From Aquatica leii (taxonomy: Eukaryota; Arthropoda; Insecta; Coleoptera; Lampyridae), in NCBI GenBank assembly GCA_035610365.1, contig CM069432.1, forward strand, positions 171,552,035 to 171,616,034: a stretch of 64,000 nt of DNA, read 5' to 3'. The first letter of the stretch is position 1; every line of letters starts with the position of its first letter. The translations under genes and the position numbers were made by a program. Below the pieces are notes generated by a model. The model was not told where the DNA came from. It did no database searches and saw only the letters and a list, made by a program, of their open reading frames with translations. Positions 1 to 11,420 of this stretch are shown here, piece by piece.

Positions 1-902
1 AATAAATCTGATTTATAAAATTTTATAATAAAAACTATCAGTAATTGGTTTTTTAAGTCATAAACGATTTCATTGTAAAGTTATCAACATAGGACAAAAG
101 AAAATGTAAACTAAAAATTCAGTAAATTTTGAATGTTGAAATTGTACCAACAGTCAGGCAATTGCAAAGATAAGTAACGTTATAAATCTGTTAAGATTAG
201 AGAAATGATTTATGTTAAAATAAAGTTGATTTCTTTAATGCTTTTTTATAGCCAATGGCAAATTTGTTTAATATTAATAAAAAAAAAACTGTAGAACCAG
301 TAAATTTTTATTTATTTTTATTCCATTTGTTGTGTTTAAAATCGTGCTTGTGATGTTTAAATTTTAATTTTCCAACATCATCTGCGTATGTAGAAATTAT
401 GATATAAAACGAAAACAAATTTCTATTAGTTTATTCATCACAGGGTAAGCTTTTCCTATTAGTTTTTAGAATTCTTTAGTAATTTTCTCTTTAATTGGTT
501 AGCACGAACAGACACGTGTTAGTGCACATGTTTCGGTGTATTCTCCACCAATACAATATTAATATCGACCAAATACCTTCGTGGCAAGATTATAATTTTG
601 GAAGGCCTACGTTAAAGCTAAAAACGAAACCTCGACAAAAAATTTCTTCGATGTAGGGTTTCTTATAAGTCAATAGGCTGCGATATCAACCTTTAATTTA
701 ATGTGTGCAACAGCATTTGATAACCGGTTTTTAAACCTAATTTCTTTTAGCATTAGTTAATAGTTTTGTAGTTTTTTTTTTTGTGAGTCATGATTTGCTT
801 GTTCATTAATATTCCAGGTCGACTCAACGAGGAAAACGTTTTTTTCGGGAAAGTAATAGATTGTGGGTAAATCAGATTTAATTACATTTGCGTTGTCATA
901 AA
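1..902. other. AT-rich stretch without recognisable gene
   Basis: No open frame with coding character and no terminal repeats were recognised. A somewhat less AT-rich patch lies around 500-640. Nothing else can be supported. Confidence 0.5.
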
Positions 903-1392
903 CGTCTCTCACGAAATTTTGTTTGTTAGTCTAACTTACGTAATTACAATAATTCTTCAATAGTATTTAAGTATTTTCATTAATTACTTTTGTATGGCGC
1001 ATGCTGTGAATCATAGATATTTGTCATTATCAATTTAATTTTCTTCGCTATCAACACCCGATGTGTAAACTTATGCATTGTAAGTTGCCGATACTTCCGG
1101 CATTTATTGATCGAATAATTTACGATAAAGTTCTTGTGCTCGTTGTTAGTAATCGACAAGATTAAGTTAAAGTTGTGCATATTTATCTTTCTTTTTTTTG
1201 CCCCTTGAGGATTACAAACCTGATTTTGTTACAAGCTTGGACTTTTTGTCTTAATCGAAACAGAAGTTTTACTTAGTAAGATCTGGCGCCCTTTAAATTC
1301 TATTGACTTGAACTTCCCCTGTCTCCGACTAGTGTGAGTTGGCCGAGCAAGGTTTGTAAGACCTATAAGTTTGTAACATATTTGAAGCATGC
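903..1392 (-). repeat. Dispersed repeat, copy 1 (inverse of 48965-49355)
   Basis: The reverse complement of this stretch matches 48965-49355 at roughly 80 percent by eye. Shared blocks include AAAGGGCGC followed by AGATCTTACTAAGTAAAACT, the CCAACTCACA-AGTCGGAGA block, AAAGAAAGATAAATATG, and ATGCCGAAAGTATCGGCAA (as its complement here). No protein is recognisable. It is a piece of an unidentified interspersed element; an old LTR or a non-autonomous DNA element are both possible. Confidence 0.6.
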
Positions 1393-2199
1393 AGCCCCGC
1401 CCAGTAACAAAACATCGTAACATCTTAAGGGTAGTAAAGGGCGTAACGCCGAATTCAACAGATTAAGTACAAAAAGGAAAAATAAATTGACTGATTTGGT
1501 ACTGAGAGGGTTCGTGAACTTAACCAATCAAAATAAAGCGTTTTAGAAAATAAGTCAAAATTGCGTACAAAAAAGAAAGAGAGTTTTAAACTAAGGCTTT
1601 AAAAACTCTGAAACGGTGGAAAAACAATGAAAGTTGCATACGGGAGTTTTTCTTTTGATTTAGTCGCGAAAAAGAAGTTATTGTAGGGTTTTTTTCCACG
1701 TACTTGCGCAAGAGAGTTAATTTACGCGCTGGTTTTTTCTTCCAATGAACGATCGCAGGTTGACCATCATGTAAATAGTTGTAGTAATAATGTACACGAT
1801 GAAATGCAGTTGGATAACAAAAATCATTATCTGTTGCAATTAGAATTTTATGTGGTCCCAATGCTGCAACAATCAGTTACGAATATGCTCCATTCGCCTT
1901 CTAGTATATTTCGTAAAGAAAATTGACTACGAAAATATTAGTTTTAATGTGCATAATCTAACTCATTTAGCTCAGGGTTGCAAAAATTAAGGCCTATTAG
2001 ATTCATTATTTTTTTCAATTGGAAAGCAAATTTTCTCAATTTAAGTGTATGTTGCAAACTTTGAGATTTCCACTTCAACAACTTTATAATGGAGTTGCAG
2101 AAGAACAATTCTTTACATTCCCTCAACAATTTTTTAAAAACGGTAAAGTATATAAAATAATACATAAACAAGTTATGTATTTGTTTACAATTTAATGAA
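1393..2199. other. No gene recognised
   Basis: Open frames of 75-91 codons exist on the minus strand, but their composition follows the AT-rich background and they show no domain pattern. No repeats were recognised. Confidence 0.4.
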
Positions 2200-2464
2200 A
2201 ATTGCGTTATCCTTAAAGATGGTCGAATTGTATTAATTGAAAGTTTTACTCAACTCAATGGTAATATTTTCTGTAATGCTCGGTACTATACTAAGTACAA
2301 AAACTTTTTTACTAAACCGTGTAAATCAGAACTAGTAGGATTATATAAAGTTGTTAATACATACTTATCAGAAAAAAGAATCATTTAATATCAACGATAT
2401 ATCTAAAAAGTGTTTAACATTGCCATTTGAAGAATATTTTGTAATAATTACCTTGCTGCGTTGA
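2200..2464 (+). pseudogene. Decayed reading frame, unnamed multi-copy insect domain
   Basis: One frame opens with NCVILKDGRIVLIESFTQLN and runs to LVGLYKVVNTYLSEK. Past a break near 2390, the same type of sequence continues as DISKKCLTLPFEEYFVII. From memory, the pattern 'xCV-LKDG-IV-IE-F...K-C--LP-----V-IPLLH' recurs in uncharacterised multi-copy insect proteins, and the order of the pieces fits. The break between the pieces and the lack of a start codon suggest a pseudogene, though a short intron cannot be excluded. No function is known to me. Confidence 0.35.
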
Positions 2465-2542
2465 CCCTTATAAAGATTAAAACTTGCAATCAGAAAATCT
2501 CTATTATCAGAAGTTAAAAAAAAAATTTATACTTGTTAATAT

Positions 2543-2809
2543 ATGCCTTCTTTTAGAAGAAGCAATACAAAAGTCATCACTGCCCAAAAACATGTTAAAA
2601 GCCTTGGAGATGTAGTAAAGTCTCTGGTTAAATCAAAAGTTATGACGGATCCACAAACTATACATAAACTTCAAGCAAATAACAACTGTTCAAGAAGTTC
2701 AGCAGTTTCAAATAGATTTGGATTTTTCAGAGGATTGTGTGTATTAAATGAAATGGAGAACACAACGAGTATTGTAACAAAAATAGAAAGTTTAATAATA
2801 AAAGAATGA
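2543..2809 (+). CDS. Small open frame, unknown
   Basis: This 88-codon frame starts MPSFRRSNTKVITAQKHVKS and is basic at its N-terminus. It lies on the same strand as the decayed frame upstream and the DUF4806-like exon downstream, so it may be a middle exon of one decayed gene. I do not recognise a domain. Coding status is uncertain because no homologous pattern supports it. Confidence 0.2.
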   Translation: MPSFRRSNTKVITAQKHVKSLGDVVKSLVKSKVMTDPQTIHKLQANNNCSRSSAVSNRFGFFRGLCVLNEMENTTSIVTKIESLIIKE

Positions 2810-3133
2810 CTAAGATGGAAAATTAAGTGGCAGTGGTCATACTATCTTCATTATTTACGTTAGAGCTGCCAGACGTTCCATGGGTTACAAGATGAGCAAA
2901 TTTTTACAGCCGCTATATAAATTTTATTGTATTAGTGCAAGATAATTTCAAAATAATCTTCTAACTTGAAGTTGTCCCGCATTTCAATCACTATTTTATT
3001 CATATAAAATACAATATTTTATTATTTGTTATTTAAAATTCTTGCAACTCTGATTTAAATCAACTTTTGTTTACTAATTTGAATTCAAACATGTATTTAT
3101 CATTTACTATTTGCACTTACTAGATTTTTGCAG

Positions 3134-3256
3134 ATGGCCTATATATCCGATATTGGTGGTAAGGACGTCAAAGACAATATTAATCATTGTCTTGCTATGT
3201 TGTTTACAAACACATTGGGAATGAAATATTCTTGGGTTGAACAACGTGGCAACTAA
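3134..3256 (+). pseudogene. DUF4806-like exon fragment
   Basis: A TTTTTGCAG acceptor precedes a frame reading MAYISDIGGKDVKDNINHCL, followed by AMLFTNTLGMKYSWVEQRGN and a stop. The core 'IGGKDVKDNINHCLAMLFTNTLGMKYSW' order matches the DUF4806 domain of uncharacterised insect proteins, in which a GG(K/R)D turn is followed by a helix and an aromatic (F/Y)(S/N)(W/F) motif. The frame stops about where the family continues with a basic Gly-rich segment, so this copy looks truncated or decayed. DUF4806 genes are multi-copy and often travel with repeats. Family assignment is from memory. Confidence 0.45.
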
Positions 3257-3569
3257 AATATGTCAATTTTATGCAGATACTACAAGGTAAAGCATTTTGT
3301 TCTTAACTTTAAAATGAAGGTTTTCAAGGGGTTTATTTTCCATGTAAATATTTGTAACCTTGTTAGTATGCAAAGGTAAGACATTTTATATAAGCTTAAG
3401 TTTCTACAATACTCACGGACTACTTTATAAACCTGTGATTAGTCACGATCAGTAACGATATGTAATTTTTTCAGGCATTCTATTGACAAAGAATAACACT
3501 AACAAATATACCATAGAATAAATTATTGGCGAATAGTTCCGTCTAAGTGGACAGAGTTTTATCTAGTAT

Positions 3570-3571
<2 letters not shown>
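3257..3571. other. No gene recognised
   Basis: AT-rich spacer between the DUF4806-like fragment and the (TA)n edge of the mirrored composite. Nothing supported. Confidence 0.4.

Positions 3572-3602
<31 letters not shown>
3572..3602. repeat. (TA)n run, outer left edge of composite
   Basis: A pure TA dinucleotide run. It marks the exact point where similarity between unit A and the inverted copy A' begins (mirror partner 23210-23241). Confidence 0.9.
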
Positions 3603-3607
<5 letters not shown>

Positions 3608-3622
3608 TTTTGTAACAAGGTC

Positions 3623-3920
3623 AGATCCGTTCGTCTTATAAACTGAACAACACTAGATCCGTTTTGTAAGGTGAGATCCGATTTTGGATCTCACCTTGTA
3701 TCTATGTGTATATAATGTTTTTTCAAGAAGACATTTGATGTAGAGTAAAATTCCAAATTTTTGCCTGGAGCTCACTTTTTACCCTTTTTGACCAATTTTA
3801 TACACGAGCAGTTCAACTGTTTAAGCTGAAGAGGGCGCCCTAGTAATTTTATTGTATATAACTTCGATTTAGATTTTAGACTTAAGTCGAGATCCGGTAT
3901 ATTTGGCAACCTGTCGGATC
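3623..3920 (+). repeat. Outer subterminal AGATCCG motif array of A
   Basis: AGATCCG occurs near 3623, 3655, 3674 and 3891, and its complement CGGATCT or GGATCTC near 3684 and 3913. Two inverted pairs form short palindromes: GTGAGATCCGATTTTGGATC plus TCAC, and GAGATCC-n-GGATCTC around TTGGCAACC. Such arrays are typical binding-site clusters of transposases; that role is inference. Confidence 0.6.
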
Positions 3921-5078
3921 TCGTTTTATATGTGTTTTAAAGCTATTTATACGCAAAGATAGCATTATTTTTATCTTGCATACATTCCTACCGAGTCGAT
4001 GTGCGTTTAAGTTACACATGTTCACTTAGATAAACCAAAATTGTAATCGAGTTGTTTGTGAAAGTTTATAAGCATTTAGACTAAAAATTTCAGTAAAACC
4101 TTTTTTCATAAGATAAATTCTACAAGAACAATCAATGGTTACAAAACTAGTACAAATCACTGGGTTATACATTGAAAAAATTACGTATTTGAAAGTAATT
4201 ATTACCGAAAACAATCACTGTTATCTTCACTTTTGTAATTGTCTTCTTGTTTTTCTTTAGTATCATTTTTCTAAGTAACGAGATTGCTAAGCTGCAATAG
4301 AATTGTTATGTTTAAAATTTCTATTTATTGCAATATTTCTTATATTTAAATTCACAGTAGATTTTTGTAGCATATTCGATTCATTGCGGTAATTAACTTT
4401 TTCTTGCATTTTCTAAATGTTCGTTATAAAAAGATTAAAACAGTTTTTACTCCAAAACAATGCTATTAAAACCACTACTTTTTTTATTATTTTTTTAGTT
4501 TGTGAATCTCCAATCCTAATAATAACACCCATTAATTACAAATTATTTCTAAATATTTACAAATTCACCTTATTTGCTTTATCATATTCACATCTTATTC
4601 TTTATAGCTTGTAAGAAATAACATTTACATTTCTCATAAATACATTTCTTTTATTTACTAGCTGTAAAAGCAAATTGTTGTAAATAATCGATATTTTTTA
4701 AACTGACTTAGCTCATTCATATTAACGTTTGCTTAAAATCAATGTATTAAATAGCTAAAACTCAAATAATAGTTACACTTATAATTTGTTAAATTGACAC
4801 TGACAAATTGACATAAAATAAATACAGTTTGGACTGGTTTCGACATATAATTTTTAATTGTCGTTTTAGGTATTACTGCAGGTATACTACCAACATAAAT
4901 TTTTAATTTCAGATTATTTATTTTTTGCGTTATTTGTTCTTGTAAAAAGTTTAATTTGACTTTGATTAATAATTAAACAGATTATAGTTGTAGAAAAAGT
5001 ATAGCGTATAATTCGTAAGGAATGTGTTTTACAAATTCTTTCAATAATTATTCTGTGGTAAGATACATTTTTATTTAG

Positions 5079-5529
5079 TAGTTGTATTACACTTTCAGGT
5101 AGGAGAGGCAAAAAAGTCACTCTTGGTAGATTTTTATAGGCGACGTTTCGTAGCGCTATTGAGCGCATTTCATCATGGCCAATAAAAAACGGACCCAAGA
5201 TGAGCTGTTCGATAAGCTAGTCACAAAATTAATATTCAATAAATAAATAAACAATTGGAACTAACTATAAATAAGTTAGATGATGTTTGTCTATGTAAAT
5301 GTTTTCTGTTTGTAATTTATTATATTTTATCTGTACACTAACTGTTAATGTCATTGTTTGTTTATTTATTGAATTTTAATTTTGTGAATAGTTCATCGGG
5401 CAGTTCCCCTTGGGCTCGTTTTTTATTGGCCATGATGAAATGCGCAGAATAACGCCACGAAACGTCGCCTGCAAAATCTACTAAGGAAGGGTTTTTTGCT
5501 TCTCCTACCTGAAGGTGTAACACAACTAC
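5079..5529. mobile_element. Foldback MITE inside A
   Basis: The two halves are inverted copies of each other. They start GTAGTTGTATTACACTTTCA on the left and the complement of this type (GAAGGTGTAACACAACTAC) on the right. Both arms contain the block TTTATTGGCCATGATGAAAT or its complement. TTTA flanks both sides, a possible 4 bp target duplication. No protein is coded; open frames crossing it (for example 4914-5198 minus) are by-products. The same insertion is present in A' (21335-21789), so it predates the duplication of A. Confidence 0.6.
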
Positions 5530-5629
5530 TTTATTATTACTAAGACAAAAACGTTACTAATAAATTTGTATGTTATCTTTTCACTTTTCACTTTTCACTG
5601 AGTAATAGACGTGCGTGATAAAATAAAAC

Positions 5630-6030
5630 TATGATTATAAGCGACTTTCGGCTTAGACCGCGTCGTAGTAAAACACCCAGACTTAAGCTTAGTCATAGTC
5701 TATTTTTGAGAGCCAAAACAATAAAGTAGAACTTGGCCTTCGTTCGAAATTAGTCAAGCGGTAACGGAAACATAATGTTCGTTAATCACGCTAATCGCTA
5801 TTGGTATAAATATCGTCATTTATACTTTTTCTTTCAGTGACATATACCACTCTGAAGATGCAAGCTGCAATGTCTTGCAAAACATCAGTTTGTTTGGGTT
5901 CACGAACGACAATACGGCAAAGGCCAAGTTCTACTTCTTGTTTTGGCTCTCAAGAAGAGACTATGACCAAGTCTAAGTCTGAGTGTTTTACTACGACGCG
6001 GTTTAAGCCGAAAGTTGTTTATAATCATAA
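5630..6030. repeat. Inverted block pair within A with coding-like sequence
   Basis: A block at about 5636-5740 recurs inverted at about 5920-6030 (shared text CGACTTTCGGCTTAGACCGC type, then GTCGTAGTAAAACACCCAGA). On the minus strand, one frame of the longer arm reads VELGLCRIVVREPKQTDVLQ then DIAACIFRVV. Related residues recur in the block at 7339-7570. I do not recognise the domain. It may be a duplicated exon remnant of a gene once carried by the element. Confidence 0.4.
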
Positions 6031-7338
6031 ACATATCAACCGCGAAAGTTTAAGAATTTAAAATAAAACTCATATAAATGTACGTCATAAATGCAGTTTC
6101 AATTTAACCAAAAAAAACCACGGATTCTTCTATTAAACATTTATGTTGGTTTCTTTTTTCAACGTAGGTATTTTTCCTAATTAACTAATAAAACGAAGTT
6201 GATGGTGTGTTGAATTACGTTTGTTACAGAATTCGCGCAATTTTTGATAACTTAACAGTAAAGCTAAGGTATATAAAAAAATCACTGTAACACGTAACGG
6301 TCAAGACGTTAATCTCTCTCTCCAAGATCTCAAAATTTCAGCGGGAACCTTTAGAATAGTTAAATTTACATTAAATTGTTTTATTAAGCTTGAGTTTAGT
6401 GCTGCGACTTTAAAACACTTCTTGTTTGATCACATTATACATTTCTAATTTTATGAGTTTTTACTTTATTGGATTAGATTTATTAGATTTAGAAAGATGG
6501 TATTTTGTAACTTTAACGTGGCACCAAAGAAGCATTTGGCATTATTTACTGATTTCCACCAAAGTGTAAAAACAAACAAATAACAAACACGCTTTTATTT
6601 TTTAAGATGCTCAATACGTGCATGGCATATTTTATGTAATGCCCATCATTTATATAAGTTGTTTAGTTTTAAGCCGAAATAATCATAATAAAACGTTCAT
6701 AAAATATTAGTGAGATTCCAACTTTGCTCAGGAAAAGGAAATCAGGCCTATGCGTAACAAAATATGTTAAGACAGTTTTACACTTTCTGTTCGTTATACT
6801 ATTAAAAAATTAAGACACAATTAGAGTTCATAACGTTTTTTATACGAGTGTTGCGGCTGCATAAAAGATATGCCATTTATGTAAACTCTGTAATTGAAAC
6901 ATAGAAACAAGTCAAAGTACTCTAAAAAAAAGTTTGGACATACGCAAGCTGTTGTATTTTGCACGAATTTACAAATTATCATAACAGCTCTAAAAATTTT
7001 TCTAGTTTTACAAAAAAAATTAACTATATGTATGTACATGACATAATTCTTTGTTAATTATTCAAAATTGTATTACTTTTTAGCTACACAGTATAACAAA
7101 TTGAAGTTACGATTGTATTTGAAATGTTTTGTACTACAAGAAATATGATTTAAAGCTCTGTGTAAAAGAAATATTGATTTTTGTCAAAAAGAATTTATCT
7201 TAAAATACCAGTACTTTATTTTGTAAATAATTGTATAGGTTAAAGATTTGTAATTGACCATTGACTATTCTTGATTTGATTATAAGTGATTTTCGTCTAA
7301 CTTAATAGAACAACCAGACTATTAAACTTTGATGGTTC

Positions 7339-7570
7339 CTAATAAGTTAAACTTGTCCGTCCATCACTAAAATTTTTAGTTTCATCAATGGCAATTAGCA
7401 CTCTGAAGTTGCAAGCTGGAATGTCTTCTAAAACGTCAGTTTGTTTGAGTTCACAAACAACAAAGACGCAAAAGGCAAGTTCAGTTCTTTCTTTTGGTTG
7501 ACAAAAATAAACTAGGATCAAACCTATAAATTCAAAATGGTTTCACTACAACGCGTTCTAAGCTGCAAGA
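7339..7570 (-). pseudogene. Exon-like block in A, unknown domain
   Basis: The minus strand reads TELAFCVFVVCELKQTDVLE, then DIPACNFRVLIAIDETKNFS, ending in a stop. Upstream in the same direction, a TTCTTGCAG acceptor-like site is followed by CTTAGAACGCGTTGTAGT. The block parallels 5857-6030 at both DNA and amino-acid level (E(L/P)KQTDVL(E/Q)DI.AC.FRV). The same block is present in A'. No family is recognised; it could be a relic of an element-encoded protein. Confidence 0.35.
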
Positions 7571-8959
7571 AAAAACAAAAAAGGAAACACATAATGTACT
7601 TTTTAAATTACCTTAACAAAAGTTTTTATATCGACTCTTAAATCATCAGTTGGAGATAACATAAAGCATCTATTTTCTATGTATAAAGTGAAACTACTAG
7701 CCGTGACTTAGTTTGCTATCAAGAATTACGTAATAATTAAAGTTCTGACATTATTCGTACCTTGAAAATTTTTGAGATCAACAAGTTATATGTTAATTTA
7801 CAAACATACAATGATTTATCAAGTTACTTGAAGTTATCCTCAGAAAAAAATTGTAACTGCTCTAATTTCAATGTTTCAAACATACAATCATAATTATAAT
7901 GTAAAAATACTGTAACTTGCTAAAAAAAACTATTTTTGGATAATTGTGGATCTACGCAAGTAAGCAATATTTACTTTAATTTTTTTAACAACTTCATTAA
8001 TCTAAAGTAAAGATGACATTTTTTAGACTAAGACTAGTTAATTTGGTAACAATTTTTATTAAACTCGTTGGAAACTATTGTTTACTTTATGATCAGTTGT
8101 AATATACTATAAACAGTTCTTTCGATTAAAAAACTTAGAAATTTTAGTTCCATTATAGTAAAACATCAACATTTGAAATCAATGTATGTACTTATGGCCA
8201 GAAATTGTAGAAGAAAATAATGTGCAAAATAAAGATAAAAAGTTATCTAAATGGTTTAATCAATAAACTCAAACAAAGTAAATTAAAAAACAGTGATTTA
8301 AAATTTAGGTTTAATTTAAAAAGATTCTTAATATCAAATGTAAGGCTAATGGAAGTGTCAATGTAGGTACATACATGTAAATGTATTACTCAATTAAACC
8401 TTCTTATTTACACTTTTTCTACTATTACAACTACATAAAACACACCAAACCATTATGTCCTAAGTGTCTTTAATTAAAAACTAAAAAAAACATATAAACA
8501 AACAGAAAAATCATTATAAAATTTATTATCGATGTAAACTTAAAAGTTTGATTTTAAATTGTATTTTACATTACTGACTTCTTTCCTATCTTAATAGTAC
8601 AAAACTAATAGTTTTTATATTTCGAATGTTTTTACTATATTACTATAACGTAAAACAATAAGTATTTATTTTCAACTTGAGTTATTAACATTTGTGTACT
8701 AACGTTAATTTTAATAAAATCCACTATTGAAAACGTTGTAAAATTCAACCTGCTGCTAAGTTAGACAACAAAATTAATTCAAAACGAAAGATAACTTTGT
8801 TTAATAAGAAGTAACTTAATACAATATTATAATCACACTGAACTGAAACTTGTTGCAAGGTCACACAGCAGATTCTGTATAATAAGAGGTCTATTAATAG
8901 AATTAACTTGCGCCGTCATTATTTGTATCTTATTGTAGTTGAATTTTGCTCAACGTGAG

Positions 8960-9215
8960 ATCCCAGAAGTTGACAACGCTGCTGGATCTCACGTTAACTG
9001 ATGCATCTGTAAATAAACAAACATATACGTTGACTTAACTCTTATTCTAAAGGATCTAGTTTTGTTACTGGTTTATCAATTTGCAAAATCTTTTCCCCTC
9101 TGAGGGAAAAATGGTTCAGTTGCTTGACATAAACGTATTAAGGCAGAAAAAAAATTCTTATATTTTTTCCTTGTGGCGGATCTCGGGTTATCATGATTTT
9201 CCTCGGATCTAGACT
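8960..9215 (+). repeat. Inner subterminal AGATCC motif array of A
   Basis: This contains a palindrome, CGTGAGATCC-CAGAAGTTGACAACGCTGCT-GGATCTCACG (8961-8995), then GGATCTAG near 9051, CGGATCTCGGG near 9177 and CGGATCTAG near 9205. It mirrors the outer array at 3623-3920, including a central TTG(A/G)CAAC between the inverted motifs. Confidence 0.6.
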
Positions 9216-9230
9216 TGATACAGAAACAGA

Positions 9231-9254
9231 TATATATATATATATATATATATA
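9231..9254. repeat. (TA)n run between A and B
   Basis: A pure TA run at the junction of unit A and unit B; partner of 17597-17614. Confidence 0.9.
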
Positions 9255-9271
9255 CTTATAAATAGCACCTT

Positions 9272-9395
9272 GTTGAGCCCGATATTATAACAGGTACCCG
9301 ATGAGCCCGGATCTTTTCGTTGATATAAAGGACGTTGATGAGCCCGATTATATACAGAATATATGTTAAGCGTTCTTTTGCGAGCCCACCAACGT
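9272..9395 (+). repeat. Left subterminal GAGCCCG array of B
   Basis: TTGTTGAGCCCG, GATGAGCCCGG, GTTGATGAGCCCG and GCGAGCCC occur in the same orientation within about 125 bases, followed by CCAACGTTGCC. Confidence 0.6.
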
Positions 9396-10741
9396 TGCCA
9401 CTCTATTTGGACTTATCAAGGTAATTTTTATCTTAAACGATATTTATCTTTTATACTATATAGAGTTAAGCAGTTTTCAGCTTATGAACTACAAGCCACG
9501 ACGATTTGAGTTTTGTGTAATTTAATTAAATCAAGATTTTTAATTTAACTTTTGCCATCTGACAATATATTTGTAAATAATGAACTTACTTATAATTTTT
9601 TAGGCAATTTAGTAACCAATGTACAATTTTAGGAAAAACGATAATTAATTGAAAATTATTAAGAAAAGTTAAAAAGTTGTACCTGCTTTAGACAAAACAA
9701 AATGTTAGTTTTAATATTTTTTGTTACCGGTTAGACAGCACGCGGTTGTTTTAATTATGATCGAATTTAGATTAAACGTATTCGATTGAGTTTGTACTGC
9801 TTGAAAATGAACTTTTCAGTAAAAGAATTTGCATTTAAGGAGTCCCTCATTTTTTTTATCACCTACGAATTGATTTTAAATTTTTAAAATTGGTTTTTTA
9901 AAAAAACTTTGCCTTATCGGCATTGCATCACGAAAAGTTTATTTGTTTTTTGGAATCCATGGAATTTTTTTTAAAGTAAAAATGAGATGTTAACCGTTCA
10001 AAATTACTTACAATGAAGCAATGTCAAATGTTACCAGGGCATACCATGTAAAAGTCTCTCATTAAAATGATTAGTTAGTATCACAGTTTTGGAAGTTTTC
10101 GATTTGTTCAACATATCGTATAGCTTTTATTCTTCTATTTTGTTTTGTTTGTATAGCTACTGTAATTGAATAGCAGTAGCAGTAGCACAAAAGTGTAGAA
10201 ATACTATAGAGAATGCAATAAGTAAAATAAAGTTTTATCTTTAATAAAAATTGTGCAATTGGATAAAGCTTTTTATAAAAGTTAAATAATTTTTAAAAAT
10301 TATTTTAGTGTATTACCTTATCAATTTATACTAGGGTGATTTCAAGAAAAGTAATTGAACGGTGAGTACCTACTTGATTTTTTCATTGGTCTATTATGGT
10401 GTAAAATTTAAGTTGTTTTAATAGGTATGAAACCTCCCTTAAAATTTTATTTTTTCCTTAATGTGCATATTAAATCCACATTAAGAATGTAATTAACTAT
10501 TGTTCGATTAACAATTTAAATTCTATTTCTAATTCCCTTAAAAACACCCCGGTAGTTTCTAATTATGGTACCAATTGTAATGACACAGGAAATTGATAAT
10601 TCCAATAAGACTTTTGTTCTATTCATTAATGTCTTCGTGGTCAACTTCAAAAATGTTACTATTAGTTCATCAGTTCAATTTGAAATGTGTAAATCGTGAC
10701 TTCAATTTGTAGTGTGAAAATCGTGTGTTATCAAGTGATTA

Positions 10742-10790
10742 ATGAATTCGAGAACTAAAAAAATACACGCAATGGCAGTTGATAGTAGCG
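10742..10790 (+). CDS. Possible first exon inside B
   Basis: An ATG opens MNSRTKKIHAMAVDSS and meets a strong GTAAGT donor after one base of the next codon. A short basic N-terminal peptide followed at once by a donor is the usual look of a first exon in arthropod genes. No downstream exon could be identified; the foldback MITE and the LTR element lie just beyond. If real, it would be the start of a gene carried by B. Confidence is low because 16 codons can arise by chance. Confidence 0.3.
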
Positions 10791-10862
10791 GTAAGTACAT
10801 TCTAAGGGTTTTTCTTACTTCTGTTGATGTGAGGGTACGACAGATACTAATATTAACTTATA

Positions 10863-11202
10863 AGTTGTAGGGGTTTCGATTTCTGTCAATTTCTTTGTTC
10901 TTTATTTAATAATTATAAAAACATGTTGAATGACAACGTTTCGCCGCTTATTAATTCGGCTTTTTAAGTCTAAAATTAACTATTTTTAATAAAATGTTCA
11001 GAAACTTCTTAAAACAGATCATGTGTTATAAAAATATAAAAATTATAACACATGATTTGTTTTTGAACATTTTATTAAAAATACTTAATTTTAGACTTGA
11101 AAAAACCGAATTAATAAGCGGCGATACGTTGTCATTCAACATGTTTTTATAATTATTAAATAACGAACAAAGAAATTGACAGAAATCGAAACCCTTACAA
11201 CG
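10863..11202. mobile_element. Foldback MITE with TA target duplication
   Basis: Two arms of about 165 bases are inverted copies around an AT-rich centre near 11030. Ends are AGTTGTAGGGGTTTCG and the complement of CGTTGTAAGGGTTTCG, each next to TA. TA duplication plus long inverted arms suggests a Tc1/mariner-type MITE. No coding sequence. The CsRn1-like element entered exactly at its right-hand TA. Confidence 0.65.
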
Positions 11203-11204
11203 TA
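11199..11204. repeat. Target site duplication, left
   Basis: AACGTA directly precedes the left LTR and recurs directly after the right LTR. Confidence 0.8.
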
Positions 11205-11406
11205 TGGGGTTCGGTTGTTCAAATTAATAAATTTACACCTAATTAACAACTTGTTTAATAACGACTTAGACACTTACATATGTACGTTACGATAACCTTC
11301 GATGCCAACGCGCGAGTGGCGGAAAAAGCTTGTTGCTAGTTCCGCTACGTCTATTTGACTTGCGCATGGTATATAATTTACAATAAGTGGTGTAGATGGC
11401 GCCACA
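11205..11406 (-). repeat. 3' LTR of the CsRn1-like element
   Basis: 202 bp, TG...CA. By eye it is identical to 15636-15837. It begins (minus strand) TGTGGCGCCATCTAC and carries a TATATA-like box near its start. Confidence 0.9.
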
Positions 11407-11420
11407 CTACCCCCTTCTCT
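11407..11420 (-). other. Polypurine tract
   Basis: On the minus strand, AGAGAAGGGGGTAG directly precedes the 3' LTR, where plus-strand DNA synthesis is primed in LTR elements. Confidence 0.7.

Larger units (their letters stand above)
3603..9230 (+). mobile_element. Unit A: 5.6 kb (TA)n-bounded element, left copy
   Basis: The whole unit recurs in inverse orientation at 17615-23209 with few differences; for example, about two substitutions in the first 300 bases, plus some indels near 8.2-8.3 kb. Both ends abut (TA)n runs. The ends read inward as TGTATTTTTGTAACAAGG...AGATCCG and CTGTTTCTGTATCAAGTC...AGATCCG, an imperfect short terminal inverted repeat. Motifs of the type (G)AGATCCG are clustered in the first 320 and last 280 bases. 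No intact transposase is visible. A foldback element sits inside at 5079-5529. The layout suggests a large non-autonomous DNA transposon targeting (TA)n; the superfamily is unknown to me. Confidence 0.6.

Noticed and set aside
4914-5198. A 94-codon minus frame repeated at 21668-21952
   Set aside because: It crosses the foldback MITE border and is simply part of the A/A' copy; no protein pattern.
6821-7039. A 72-codon frame kept open in both A copies
   Set aside because: The copies are too similar for openness to be informative, and the composition is background-like.
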